DNA from: Xanthobacteraceae bacterium
GTDB lineage: Bacteria; Pseudomonadota; Alphaproteobacteria; Rhizobiales; Xanthobacteraceae
Length of the DNA: 64,000 nucleotides
NCBI GenBank assembly: GCA_029266425.1
Contig: JAQSWY010000007.1
Coordinates: forward strand, 1-64,000
Reading direction: 5' to 3'
Shown: positions 48,060 to 56,562 of the stretch, piece by piece
How positions within the stretch are numbered: the stretch's first letter is position 1
Layout of the letters: the number at the start of each line of letters is the position of its first letter
The notes under the pieces: generated by a model
Database searches by the model: none
Seen by the model: the letters and a program-made list of their open reading frames with translations, nothing else
Told to the model about the DNA's origin: nothing
Translations under genes and position numbers: made by a program

Positions 48060-49280
48060 TCAGGCGGCTTTGCGGCGTGCCGCTTCCACGGCGCGCGCGA
48101 CGAAATCCACGGTCTTGCGGGTGGCACCGGCAAACTCGGCGGCGGTGGCGACGAAGGCGCCGAACTGGCTGAACTCTTCCGCGCACATGCCGTCCGGCTC
48201 ATAAGCCTGGCGGAAATAGGGGAGCCGCATCAGCTTGGCGATGACCTCGCGCGGCGGCTCCTCCTCGATCGCGTTCGGATCGAAGGCAGCGAGCCGGTCC
48301 TCGGCATGCATGAGCTGGGCGATGTAGGCGGGCGGGCAGGTATAGACGAAGTCGCCGCCGGCGATCTTCTCCAGGTGCCAGCTCGACGCCACCCCGCCCG
48401 GCCCGGCGTCGCTGATGCGCATCGAGCATTGCAGCATCTTCGACGGATGGCCGCGCTCCTTGCAGAGCCGGTAGGCCCGCTTCAGCACCGCCATCTCGCC
48501 ATGCAGGATCTCCTCCGGCGCGAGCGCGATGCCGCGTGCCTCGGCTTGGGACTTGAGGTCGCCGACATTGCCGAGCCGCGCCGACATATGGGTAATGACC
48601 GAGCGCCAGCGCGAAAGATCGACACCGGCCAACGTGGCTCGCTCCTGTCCGCGCGAAACCGCCTCCATGCAGGCGATGTATTGCGGCACGGTGAAGGAGG
48701 TCGTGTTGTTGGTGGCGATGCCGCGCGCGGTCAGTTCCTCTATGACCGCGTAGCCCTCTTTCGATCCGGGGATCTTCACCATCACGTTCGGCGCGATGGC
48801 GGCGAGCTCCAGCCCCTGCGCCAGCATGCGCGTGCCATCGGTGACGAAGCGCGGATCGACCTGGCCGGAGATGAAGCCGTAGCGCCCGCCGGAGGCCTCG
48901 AAGACCGGACGGATCATCTCCGCCCCGCGCCGCACAACATCGAGATAGACTGCCCAATAGATCGCCTCAACACCGGCATTCGGCATGATCAGGGCGAGCC
49001 GCGCGATCTCCTCGGCCCAGAAATCCGGCGCCGCCTGGATCGCCTGAAGCGACAGCGGCGGATTGGTGGTGACGCCGCGAAAGCCCATCTGACCGCGCGA
49101 GCGCACCGCCTCTTCGTCGAACAGCCGGATGAGTTGCGCTGACCAGACATCGCGCTTGTCGGCGGGCGCGCCGGTCAGCACCTCCCGCTTCCAGCCATCA
49201 TAGATCAGCGGCGAGGAATCGAACCAGATCTCGCAGTCCGGATTGGTCGCCGCCAACTTTTCCAGCACATGCAGGCTCAT
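48060..49280 (-). CDS. Transaldolase family protein
   Basis: A 406-residue TIM-barrel protein of the transaldolase family. It has the substrate region GFRGVTTNPPLSLQAIQ, the Schiff-base lysine in NVMVKIPGSKEGYAVIEEL, then ATNNTTSFTVPQYIACMEAV, and the phosphate-side SMRISDAGPGGVASSWHLE. It is longer than housekeeping transaldolase (about 317 residues) and starts with an atypical CEIWFDSSPLIYDGWKREVL. Placement between the E1 beta and E2 genes of a 2-oxoacid dehydrogenase-type operon is unusual and suggests that it supplies or consumes the E1 substrate. Start ATG 49280. Confidence 0.85.
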   Translation of the reverse strand: MSLHVLEKLAATNPDCEIWFDSSPLIYDGWKREVLTGAPADKRDVWSAQLIRLFDEEAVRSRGQMGFRGVTTNPPLSLQAIQAAPDFWAEEIARLALIMPNAGVEAIYWAVYLDVVRRGAEMIRPVFEASGGRYGFISGQVDPRFVTDGTRMLAQGLELAAIAPNVMVKIPGSKEGYAVIEELTARGIATNNTTSFTVPQYIACMEAVSRGQERATLAGVDLSRWRSVITHMSARLGNVGDLKSQAEARGIALAPEEILHGEMAVLKRAYRLCKERGHPSKMLQCSMRISDAGPGGVASSWHLEKIAGGDFVYTCPPAYIAQLMHAEDRLAAFDPNAIEEEPPREVIAKLMRLPYFRQAYEPDGMCAEEFSQFGAFVATAAEFAGATRKTVDFVARAVEAARRKAA

Positions 49281-49310
49281 TGCCCCCTCCCCCGCTCCCT
49301 GCCCGCCCGG

Positions 49311-50312
49311 TCATTCGGCGGCGAGGGCGAGCGGCTTGGCGTGCAGGCTGCGCAGCACGGCGGCGATCACGTCGTCCTTCTGCGGCACGCTGGCCTTTTC
49401 GAGCTCCAGATTGAAGGGGATCGGGATGTTGAGGCCGGCGACGATCTCGATCGGCGCGTCGAGATCGTAGAACGCCTCCGCCTGAATGATGGAGGCGATG
49501 TCGGAGGCAACGCCGCCGCGGCGCACCGCCTCCTGCACGATGACGACGCGGTTGGTCTTCGCCACCGAGGCGAGGATCGCCTCCTTGTCGAGCGGCACCA
49601 GCGTGCGCGGATCGATCACCTCGGCCTCGATGCCGGACTTCGCCAGTTCCTCCGCGGCCTCCAGCGAGCGCGGGACCATGTTCGACCAGGCGATGATGGT
49701 GACGTCCTTGCCGGGACGTTTGATGTCGGCCTTGCCGAACGGGGTGATGTGCTCGCCGTCGGGCACGAGGCCCTTGGTCATGTAGAGATGCTTGTGCTCC
49801 AGGAACATCACCGGATCGTCCTGGCGCAGCGCGTATTTGAGCAGTCCCTTGGCATCGGCGGGCACCGAAGGCATCACCACCTTGAGGCCGGGTATGTGGT
49901 AGAACAGCGCCTCCAGGCTCTGCGAATGCTGTGCGGCGACGCCGCCGCCAGTGCCCCCTTGGGTGCGCATCACGAAGGGCACGCGCCCGGTGCCGCCGGT
50001 CATCAGCCGGAACTTGGCGGCCTGATTGACGATCATGTCCATGCCCAGCATGGCGAAATCGATGTAGAGGATCTCGACGACAGGCCGAGCCCCCGCAATG
50101 GCGGCGCCGACACCGACGCCGATCATGCCGGCCTCCGCGATCGGGGTGTCGCGTACCCGGCCCGGGCCGTATTTCGCCAGCAGGCCCTCGGTCACCTTGT
50201 AGGAGCCGCCGCGCTCGGCAATGCCCTCGCCGATGATGAAGACGTCGCTGCTCCGCGCCATCTCCTCGTCGAGCGCCTCGCGCAAGGCGTCACGATACAT
50301 GATCTCACGCAT
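49311..50312 (-). CDS. 2-Oxoacid/acetoin dehydrogenase E1 beta subunit, second set
   Basis: A 333-residue E1 beta homologue with VFIIGEGIAERGGSYKVTEG, RVRDTPIAEAGMIGVGVGAA, GGTGRVPFVMRTQGGTGGGV and the C-terminal VVIVQEAVRRGGVASDIASI. It is clearly diverged from the other beta subunit in the window, so it probably has a different substrate or partner. The start is ATG 50312 with GGGAGG upstream, 32 bases after the alpha gene. Partners are the alpha subunit upstream and, probably, the E2 two genes downstream. Confidence 0.92.
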   Translation of the reverse strand: MREIMYRDALREALDEEMARSSDVFIIGEGIAERGGSYKVTEGLLAKYGPGRVRDTPIAEAGMIGVGVGAAIAGARPVVEILYIDFAMLGMDMIVNQAAKFRLMTGGTGRVPFVMRTQGGTGGGVAAQHSQSLEALFYHIPGLKVVMPSVPADAKGLLKYALRQDDPVMFLEHKHLYMTKGLVPDGEHITPFGKADIKRPGKDVTIIAWSNMVPRSLEAAEELAKSGIEAEVIDPRTLVPLDKEAILASVAKTNRVVIVQEAVRRGGVASDIASIIQAEAFYDLDAPIEIVAGLNIPIPFNLELEKASVPQKDDVIAAVLRSLHAKPLALAAE

Positions 50313-50344
50313 GGCGTTCCTCCCGGCGGGCTTTCTTTATGTTT

Positions 50345-51331
50345 TCAGTATTGCGCGACGAAGTCGTGGAATTCGGCGACGGTGACTTCGCGGCTCGACT
50401 TCGCGAAGTCGACCGCCTCTTCGTATTCGCCCTGGATCTCCGCCTCGATGGCGGCGATTTCAACGGCGGCGACGCCGGACATCTGTATGAGCGCGTCGCG
50501 CGCGCGATCGACCGGGTCGCGGGCCTTGTAATAAGCGAGCCGGTCCTCCGGCATGTACTTGCCGGGGTCGTTCACATGGTGGCCCATGTGGCGGAATGTC
50601 TTGGCTTCGATCAGCACCGGCCCCTTGCCGGCGCGGCAGGTCGCAGCCGCCTGCTCGGTCAGATGATAGATGGCAAGCGGATCATTGCCGTCGATCTGAT
50701 GGCTTTCGACTCCGATCGCGAGACCGCGCTTGTAGAGATCGGTGTCGCGGGTGGAATCCTCGATGCGGGTGGAGACGGCGTAGCCATTGTTCTCGATGAC
50801 GAGGATGAAATTGAGGTTCCAGATCGCCGCGAGGTTCAGCGATTCCAGGAAGGTACCGTTGTTCGATCCGCCGTCGGTGGTGAAGGTGACGGTGACCGCG
50901 TCCGAACCCTTGATCTGGTTGGCGAGCGCCGCACCCACCCCGAGCGGCGTGCCGGCTCCGACGATGCCGTTGGCACCGAGATTGCCCTTGGTGATGTCGG
51001 CAATGTGCATCGAGCCGCCATAGCCCTTGCAATAGCCGCTCTCCTTCTGCAGCAGTTCGGCGACCATGCGACCGATGTCGGCACCCCAGGCAATGCAATG
51101 ACCATGGCCCCGATGAGTTGAGGCGATATAATCGCCCTCGCGTAGGGCCGCGCATACGCCGGTGGCGATGCCCTCCTGGCCGAGATAGGGGTGGAAATAG
51201 CCGCGCACGAGACCTTGACGGTAGAGCTTGATGCCCTCGGTCTCGAACACCCGAATCTTATAAGCGGTGCGGAAAATTTTTTCCAAAAGCTCGGGGGACG
51301 GCGCGTTCGGTTTTGCAGACTGGGCATCCAT
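50345..51331 (-). CDS. 2-Oxoacid/acetoin dehydrogenase E1 alpha subunit, second set
   Basis: A 328-residue E1 alpha homologue with RTAYKIRVFETEGIKLYRQG, DYIASTHRGHGHCIAWGADI and GYGGSMHIADITKGNLGANG. The cofactor region reads TDGGSNNGTFLESLNLAAIW and ENNGYAVSTRIE. The usual GDG of the thiamine motif is TDG here, a small deviation from the other copy (GDGASNQG). It is the first gene of its operon and diverges from the RpiR regulator. A perfect GGAAAATTTTTTCC palindrome lies inside its codons 16-21 and another variant 84 bases upstream of its ATG at 51331. Confidence 0.92.
   Translation of the reverse strand: MDAQSAKPNAPSPELLEKIFRTAYKIRVFETEGIKLYRQGLVRGYFHPYLGQEGIATGVCAALREGDYIASTHRGHGHCIAWGADIGRMVAELLQKESGYCKGYGGSMHIADITKGNLGANGIVGAGTPLGVGAALANQIKGSDAVTVTFTTDGGSNNGTFLESLNLAAIWNLNFILVIENNGYAVSTRIEDSTRDTDLYKRGLAIGVESHQIDGNDPLAIYHLTEQAAATCRAGKGPVLIEAKTFRHMGHHVNDPGKYMPEDRLAYYKARDPVDRARDALIQMSGVAAVEIAAIEAEIQGEYEEAVDFAKSSREVTVAEFHDFVAQY
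51271..51284. promoter_or_regulatory. GGAA-N6-TTCC palindrome within the E1 alpha 5' end
   Basis: GGAAAATTTTTTCC, 47-60 bases into the gene. It is an exact GGAA-N6-TTCC, the form reported for the RpiR-family repressor IolR of Sinorhizobium. Binding here would block early elongation. Confidence 0.5.
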
Positions 51332-51414
51332 CGAGTCGACCCGTTGTTCAGGTTACTATGCAAAACATGGGCTTGCCGCTGAAGTTCTTAGCATTGACGG
51401 CGATCCGCTGTCGA

Positions 51415-51427
51415 GGAAAAAAGTTCC
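51415..51427. promoter_or_regulatory. GGAA-N5-TTCC palindrome before E1 alpha
   Basis: GGAAAAAAGTTCC, 84-96 bases upstream of the E1 alpha start. It is the same inverted GGAA/TTCC pair with a five-base spacer. Confidence 0.4.
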
Positions 51428-51577
51428 ACCAGACCGTTTCCGAGAACGATCCTGAAGGGCGTTCGTAGGTCTCCGCCGGGCTCGCGGAACTCGGCGCCAT
51501 GCGCCAATCATTTGCCTGGACGTTACTTTTTACCTTGGTGGCACTCGGCATTGGACAATCCCATCCGGCGCGGTTGT

Positions 51578-51591
51578 GGAAAATTGCTTCC
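51578..51591. promoter_or_regulatory. GGAA-N6-TTCC palindrome before rpiR
   Basis: GGAAAATTGCTTCC, 70-83 bases upstream of the rpiR ATG. It shares GGAAAATT..TTCC with 51271-51284, which fits autoregulation by the RpiR protein. Confidence 0.5.
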
Positions 51592-51660
51592 GAACTGGGC
51601 GTCGGCTAGTCTGGTCGATAGCGAAAACGCATCGCGGACGCGTATCCCGGCATAGGCAGC

Positions 51661-52572
51661 ATGGCGCAGCACGACGTGAGTGGAGCCCAGACCAAGGGCG
51701 ATCTTCTGCACCGGATTCAGGAGCGTTACGGCAGCCTGCGGAAATCGGAGCGCATCGTCGCCGACTATCTGCGCAATCGCCCCGGTACGCGCCTGGACGC
51801 CTCCATTACCGAACTCGGCCGCACGCTCGGGGTGAGCGAAGCCACCATCAGCCGCGTCAGTCGGGCGCTGGGCTATGAGGGGTTTCCCGACATGAAGCTG
51901 TCGCTCGCCGAGGGCGCGCGAAGCCGCAATTCCTTTGCCAACATCCCGATGGAGATCGACGAGAACGATTCCCTCGTCACCACCAGCGGCAAGCTGGCCT
52001 CGCTGCTGTGCGCCAGCCTGCAGGGCACGCAGCGCCTGCTCGACGGCGAGCGCATCGAGCGCGCGGTCGAGGCGCTGCACCGGGGAAGGAAGATCGTCTT
52101 CGTCGGCGTCGGCGGCGCCGCCTCGATCTGCGACGAAGCAGCCCATCTCTTCATCAAGGCCGGCATCGACGCGGTGAGCTATTCCGACGGCTACACCCAG
52201 ACCATCGCCGCCGCCACCATGACGCCGGACAAGGTGATGCTGGGCGTCTCCCACACCGGCACCACGGAGACGGTGGCGACTGCGCTGCAGCTCTCGCGCG
52301 AGAAGGGCGCGACGACCATCGCCATCACCAGCGACGCAACGTCGAGCGTGGCCAAGGCCGCCGACATCGTGCTGACCACCTGGAACTCGGCGACGCCCTT
52401 GATCCCGCTCTATGGCGATTTCCTCGAGGGGCGCATCAGCCAGCTTTTCCTGATCGACCTGCTCTATCTCGGCCTGCTGTTCCGCGCCGGCGAGGAGACC
52501 GGCCGGAACCTGAAGGCGACCGGCTCGGCGCTGGAGAAGCATTACATGAGGAAGGCGCCGGACGAGCGGTGA
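51661..52572 (+). CDS. MurR/RpiR family transcriptional regulator
   Basis: A 303-residue regulator with an N-terminal HTH domain (RKSERIVADYLRNRPGTRLD, ITELGRTLGVSEATISRVSR, residues about 25-80) and a C-terminal SIS domain that binds phosphosugars (RKIVFVGVGGAASICDEAAH, VMLGVSHTGTTETVATALQL, TTIAITSDATSSVAKAADIV). RpiR proteins respond to sugar phosphates, usually as repressors. It diverges from the first dehydrogenase operon and converges with the HAD-aldolase-kinase operon. It is the only regulator gene in the island and the likely binder of the nearby GGAA/TTCC palindromes. Start ATG 51661; no strong ribosome site is visible. Confidence 0.92.
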   Translation: MAQHDVSGAQTKGDLLHRIQERYGSLRKSERIVADYLRNRPGTRLDASITELGRTLGVSEATISRVSRALGYEGFPDMKLSLAEGARSRNSFANIPMEIDENDSLVTTSGKLASLLCASLQGTQRLLDGERIERAVEALHRGRKIVFVGVGGAASICDEAAHLFIKAGIDAVSYSDGYTQTIAAATMTPDKVMLGVSHTGTTETVATALQLSREKGATTIAITSDATSSVAKAADIVLTTWNSATPLIPLYGDFLEGRISQLFLIDLLYLGLLFRAGEETGRNLKATGSALEKHYMRKAPDER

Positions 52573-52614
52573 CGATGCGTGGCTCTGTGCGGGCGTGTGC
52601 CTCGCCCATCATTG

Positions 52615-52716
52615 CCGTCATCCCGGACGACCGCAGGCCAATCCGGGATCGTGGGAAGGTGTAGTGCGGGACGTCACGCGATCCCGGCTCTCCGCTTCGC
52701 TTCGGCCGGGATGACG
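52615..52716. repeat. Palindromic intergenic repeat, family C
   Basis: Between the convergent rpiR and HAD genes. GTCATCCCGGACGACCGCAG, ATCCGGGATCG, then GCGATCCCGG and GGCCGGGATGACG pair in nested fashion. Near copy of 2915-3018; possible two-way transcript end. Confidence 0.75.
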
Positions 52717-52729
52717 CCCTTTGGGAAAC

Positions 52730-53452
52730 TCAAGCCGAGCGCGCCACCTCGTCTTCCACCAGCGGCCGGCACTCGGCCAAACCGATCTTCCCTGCATCCA
52801 GATCCGGCACTACGCGATCGGCGAGCGTGAAGTCCTCGTCCGCGGTGTAGGAGGAGACGGTGACGATACAGGCCATGCCGGCGGCCTTCGCCGCCCGCAG
52901 GCCGTTATTGCTGTCCTCGATCACGACGCAGCGCGAGGGGTCGAGACCGAGCGTCGTAGCCGCGAGATCATAGATCGCCGGATCCGGCTTCTTCCGCGGC
53001 ACGATATCGCCGGCAAAGACCGAGATATGCCGGGCGCGCTCGGCCCCCAGCATTTTATCGACCACCGCCTGCACCGCGCGCTCGTTCGAGGTCGAGCACA
53101 CCGCAAGCTTCACGCCGGCGGTGATCGCCTCATCGATGATGCGGGCGATGCCGGGGCGCAGCGGCAGGCCGCCGGCCTCGATCAGGCGCATGAAGAGATC
53201 GGTCTTGAGCCCGTGCAGCCGGGCGATCAGCGCGGCGCGGTCGGGCTCGCTTCCCGGCCAGCCGTCCTCGTCGAAGAAACGCATCATGCGCTCCTTGCCG
53301 CCGGCGGTCTTCAGGAGGTCGGCATAGCGCGCGACCGACCAGTCGATGCCGAGGCCGAGTTCGCCGAACGCCTGGTTGAAGGCGACGCGATGGCCATCGC
53401 GCTCGGTGTCGACCAGCACACCGTCGCAATCGAAGATCAGCGCTTGCATCAT
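52730..53452 (-). CDS. HAD-IA family phosphatase (CbbY-like)
   Basis: A 240-residue haloacid dehalogenase-like hydrolase with the nucleophile Asp in LIFDCDGVLVDTERDG (DxD), motif II Ser/Thr in LAVCSTSNERAVQ, motif III Lys in GDIVPRKKPDPAIYDLA and motif IV in CVVIEDSNNGLRAAKAAG. The cap region with LLKTAGGKERMMRFF is typical of CbbY and beta-phosphoglucomutase relatives that act on sugar phosphates. It overlaps the aldolase stop by four bases (ATGA), so the two are coupled. It may remove a dead-end sugar phosphate or release a phosphorylated intermediate; substrate unknown. Confidence 0.87.
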   Translation of the reverse strand: MMQALIFDCDGVLVDTERDGHRVAFNQAFGELGLGIDWSVARYADLLKTAGGKERMMRFFDEDGWPGSEPDRAALIARLHGLKTDLFMRLIEAGGLPLRPGIARIIDEAITAGVKLAVCSTSNERAVQAVVDKMLGAERARHISVFAGDIVPRKKPDPAIYDLAATTLGLDPSRCVVIEDSNNGLRAAKAAGMACIVTVSSYTADEDFTLADRVVPDLDAGKIGLAECRPLVEDEVARSA

Positions 53453-54333
53453 GCCGCTGCGCCCTGCGCGGCGGCCCTCGCCTTGCCGGCCGAGCCGAAG
53501 GTGCGGATCATGTCCACGACATCCGCCTTCATCGCCTCATATTGGCTGGCGATGAAGGGCAGCGGCTCCTCCAGCTTCGGCTTCTCGGCACGGAGCTTCA
53601 CGAAGCCCTCGATGAAGCGGTGCTTGTGCATGGTGGAGATGTTCACCTTGGCACAGCCCCCGGCGATGCAGCGATGGAACTGCTGCTCGGTTAGCCCGGT
53701 GCCGCCATGCAGCGCAATCGGTATGTCGATCACTGCGGTGATGCGCCCCAGCAGCTCATAGGCGATCTTCGGTTCGCCCTTGTAGAAGCCGTGCGCGGTG
53801 CCGATGGCGGGCGCGAACACTGCGAGCTTCGGCATCTCCCGGCAGAAGGCGACGCACTCGTCGAAATTGGCGAGGATCGCTGCATCCTCGGCGACGAACT
53901 TGTCGTCCTCGACGCCGCCGATCGCCCCGATCTCGGCCTCGAGCCCGATGCCGGCGCGTTGCGTCAGCTCATAGACCTCACGGGACTTGGCGACATTCTC
54001 CGCGAAGGGCAGCGCGGAACCGTCGAACATCACGGCGGTCCAGCCGGCATCGATGCAGCGCTTGATGACCTCGATGTCCGAGCAATGGTCGAGATGCAGC
54101 GCGACGGGAATGTCGACGCCCTCGGCCAGCATCCGCACCCATGTCGCGATCGGCTCGTAGCCCCAGTGCTTCACCGTCTTCACCGAGACCTGGACGATGA
54201 TCGGCGCATCGAGCCCGGCGGCGCCCTCGACGATGGAGCGCGCCGAGTTGTAGTCGATCATGTTGAAGGCCGCGACGCCGTAGCGCCCGGCCTGCGCCTG
54301 CTTCAGCATCGGCCCCATGGGAACCAGCGGCAT
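53449..54333 (-). CDS. Class II aldolase (fructose-bisphosphate aldolase family)
   Basis: Zinc-dependent TIM-barrel aldolase of 294 residues. It has YGVAAFNMIDYNSARSIVEG, zinc-ligand region VALHLDHCSDIEVIKRCIDA, EAEIGAIGGVEDD, a zinc His in AIGTAHGFYKGEPKIAYELL and the phosphate-binding IPIALHGGTGLTEQQF, plus the final KVNISTMHKHRF. These families split ketose phosphates into dihydroxyacetone phosphate and an aldehyde. The exact ketose cannot be told from sequence. ATG 54333 follows GAAGGAG. It is in one operon with the VOC, kinase and HAD genes. Confidence 0.9.
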   Translation of the reverse strand: MPLVPMGPMLKQAQAGRYGVAAFNMIDYNSARSIVEGAAGLDAPIIVQVSVKTVKHWGYEPIATWVRMLAEGVDIPVALHLDHCSDIEVIKRCIDAGWTAVMFDGSALPFAENVAKSREVYELTQRAGIGLEAEIGAIGGVEDDKFVAEDAAILANFDECVAFCREMPKLAVFAPAIGTAHGFYKGEPKIAYELLGRITAVIDIPIALHGGTGLTEQQFHRCIAGGCAKVNISTMHKHRFIEGFVKLRAEKPKLEEPLPFIASQYEAMKADVVDMIRTFGSAGKARAAAQGAAA

Positions 54334-54395
54334 CGGGGTCTCCTTCTCCGGACAAAAAGAACGGGCGCGGCCGCCGCCGCGCCCGGGAGTGAATC

Positions 54396-54947
54396 TCAGA
54401 TCGCGGTCTCGGCGACGTATTTCGGATGGAACAGTCGGGTCCTGCCGGAGGCTTTGGCCTCATTGTCATAGACCGTGCCCTTGGGCGCCGAGACGATCTC
54501 GAGCTGCGCGCCCCAGGGAGCCATGAAGTAGCACCAGGTCAGTCCGAGATTGGGACCTTCTGTATAGGCGGTCGGCTCGCCCAGCACCTTGACGCCATTC
54601 TCCTTGAGAAAGGCGATGGCCTCGTCCATGTCGTCGACATAGAAGGCGAAATGGTGCCCGCCAATGTCGCTGTTCTTGGGCGGGACCTTCACCTGGTCGG
54701 GCGCCTCGTACTGGAAGACCTCGAGGTTGGTGCCGTTGCCGCACCGCATGTAGCGGAACTCGGTGATGACGCAGCGCGGATCGACATTGAGATGCACCTT
54801 CATCCAGTCGTCGTCCGCCTTGAAGTTGGTCGCCGCCGTGTAGAGCGTCTTGGCGCCGAGGATCTTCTCGAAGAAGTCGCACGCTTCATTGATGTCGGGC
54901 ACCGTGAAGCCGACATGCTCCATGCCCCGCATCCCGGGTATCGGCAT
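54396..54947 (-). CDS. VOC superfamily (glyoxalase-like) protein
   Basis: A 183-residue protein with one complete pair of beta-alpha-beta-beta-beta modules. The N-terminal module starts MEHVGFTVPDINEACDFFEK and the second is IGGHHFAFYVDDMDEAIAFL, with candidate metal ligands His and Glu (NLEVFQYEA; GAQLEIVSAPKG). VOC enzymes include isomerases, dioxygenases and lyases, so a sugar-isomerase-like role in this operon is possible. A C-terminal tail (ASGRTRLFHPKYVAETAI) extends beyond the domain. Start ATG 54947 with GGGAG upstream, 32 bases after the kinase gene. Confidence 0.8.
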   Translation of the reverse strand: MPIPGMRGMEHVGFTVPDINEACDFFEKILGAKTLYTAATNFKADDDWMKVHLNVDPRCVITEFRYMRCGNGTNLEVFQYEAPDQVKVPPKNSDIGGHHFAFYVDDMDEAIAFLKENGVKVLGEPTAYTEGPNLGLTWCYFMAPWGAQLEIVSAPKGTVYDNEAKASGRTRLFHPKYVAETAI

Positions 54948-54979
54948 TGTTCTCTCCCTGTTGGTCTTCTTGGGGTCGG

Positions 54980-56545
54980 TCAGTAATAGCGCGCCGAGAA
55001 ATCCGACAGCTTCTGATATTGACCGGCGGCGGCTATGGCCTCGTAGAGACCGCGATAGATCTGGTGCTGGTCGTCATAGAGATTGTGGTTCATCGGCTTG
55101 GGCTCGAACTCCGCTTCGACCTGCACCATGGCGCCGACCGCCTCCTCGATGGAGGAAAAGACGCCCGCCCCGAACGCGCCGAGGATGGCGGCGCCCAGCA
55201 CCGTGCATTCGCGCTCGCGTGTCACCTTCGCCGGCAGGCCGATGATGTCGGTCATGATCTGCACGAAGCCGTTGGATTTGGTGCCGCCCCCGGTGAGGCG
55301 GAAATCGGTGATGCCGCCGTCGATGTCGGACTGGAAGGCGTTCACCACCATCTTCATCTCATGGGCGCAGCCTTCCAGCAGTGCGCGGATCAGATCCTGC
55401 CGGCTGTGATAGATGCCGATGCCGAGGAAGCCGCCGCGCGACACCGCGTCATAATAGGGCGTCACCTGACTGGTCAGGAAGGAATGGAACATGAGGCCCT
55501 TGGCGCCGGGCGGCGATTTCGCGGCCTCCTCCACCATGACCGAATATGGGCTGCGGCCGGAGCGCACACTCTCCGACACGTCGTCGGAGCCGAGCGTGTT
55601 GCGCCACCATTTGAGGCAGGCGCCGAGCGAGAAGGCCGCGCCCTCTATGTCCCAGGCATTCGGCACGCCATGGCCGCCCCACCACAGGTTCCGGCCCTTG
55701 ATGCGATCGAGGCCGTCTAGATGGGCGACCATGACGCCCGAGGTGCCGACGGTGAATTCCGCCATGCCCTGGCGGATGACGCCGGCGCCGATGGCGGCGC
55801 ATTGCTGGTCGCCGGCGCCGCGGCAGAGCGGGGTGCCCTCCGGCAGCCCCGTCGCTTTGGCCGCCGCACGGGACACCTTGCCGGCAAGGCCGGAGGGGAT
55901 GCCGATCGGCGGCAGACGGTCGCGGGTGATGCCGCACAGCGCCAGCACGCGGTCGCTCCAGTCGAGCTTCTCGATCTCCATCATGCCGTTCAGCGTCAGC
56001 GAGGCGGGATCGGTCTCCCAGGCGTCGGCGCCGAGCCGATGGAGGAAATACTCCTGGCCATTGGCGAACCAGCGTGTCTTCTCGAAACGCTCTCGCTCGT
56101 TGTCACGCAGCCAGGCGATCTTGGCCGCCGCCCAGAGCGGGGAGAGCTGCATGCCGGTATGGGTGTGATAGTCGCTCGGGCTGATCTGCTGCCCGAAGAG
56201 CGCCTGATAGGCGACGGCGCGCCCGTCGTTCCAGACGATGGAATTGCCGATCGGACGCTTGTCAGCGTCCAGCGTGATGAAGGTGCCGCGCTGGCTGGAG
56301 AGGCCGATGGAGGCATAGGCTTCCGCGGGAAGGTTGGCCGCGCTCGTGGCCTGCAACGAAGCGGCGCAGATGCCCTCCCACACCGCATCGACATCCTGCT
56401 CGCTCCAGCCGGGGTGCGGCGAGGTGCAGGGATATTCCTTATAGCCATGGCCGATCTGGTTGCCGGCCTCGTCGAAGATCATCACGGTGCAGCCGGTCGT
56501 GCCGGCGTCGATGCCGACAAAGGCGCGTCTCGCTCTGGCGTTCAT
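54980..56545 (-). CDS. FGGY family carbohydrate kinase
   Basis: A 521-residue two-domain sugar kinase. It has the N-terminal phosphate loop FVGIDAGTTGCTVMIFDEAG, IGLSSQRGTFITLDADKRPI, IVWNDGRAVAYQALFGQQ, catalytic-base region CRGAGDQQCAAIGAGVIRQG, and the adenosine-binding DFRLTGGGTKSNGFVQIMTD. FGGY kinases phosphorylate ketoses or polyols such as xylulose, ribulose, erythritol and glycerol; the specificity here is open. ATG at 56545 is chosen because upstream in-frame residues overlap the previous gene. It lies 17 bases after that gene and before the VOC gene. Confidence 0.92.
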   Translation of the reverse strand: MNARARRAFVGIDAGTTGCTVMIFDEAGNQIGHGYKEYPCTSPHPGWSEQDVDAVWEGICAASLQATSAANLPAEAYASIGLSSQRGTFITLDADKRPIGNSIVWNDGRAVAYQALFGQQISPSDYHTHTGMQLSPLWAAAKIAWLRDNERERFEKTRWFANGQEYFLHRLGADAWETDPASLTLNGMMEIEKLDWSDRVLALCGITRDRLPPIGIPSGLAGKVSRAAAKATGLPEGTPLCRGAGDQQCAAIGAGVIRQGMAEFTVGTSGVMVAHLDGLDRIKGRNLWWGGHGVPNAWDIEGAAFSLGACLKWWRNTLGSDDVSESVRSGRSPYSVMVEEAAKSPPGAKGLMFHSFLTSQVTPYYDAVSRGGFLGIGIYHSRQDLIRALLEGCAHEMKMVVNAFQSDIDGGITDFRLTGGGTKSNGFVQIMTDIIGLPAKVTRERECTVLGAAILGAFGAGVFSSIEEAVGAMVQVEAEFEPKPMNHNLYDDQHQIYRGLYEAIAAAGQYQKLSDFSARYY

Positions 56546-56562
56546 TGTTCCGTCCCATAGTC

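Larger units (their letters stand above)
51332..51660. other. Divergent control region between E1 alpha and rpiR
   Basis: No gene is seen in these 329 bases. The region must contain the leftward promoter of the dehydrogenase operon and the rightward promoter of rpiR. It holds two RpiR-type palindromes (separate entries) and AT-richer stretches around 51347-51372 and 51520-51540 that could be promoter cores. No sigma-54 (-24/-12) element of the classical acetoin type was recognised. Confidence 0.55.

Noticed and set aside
51332..51660. Sigma-54 promoter and AcoR-type activator expected for acetoin operons
   Set aside because: No recognisable -24/-12 element before the E1 alpha or acoX gene and no AcoR-like gene in the window.
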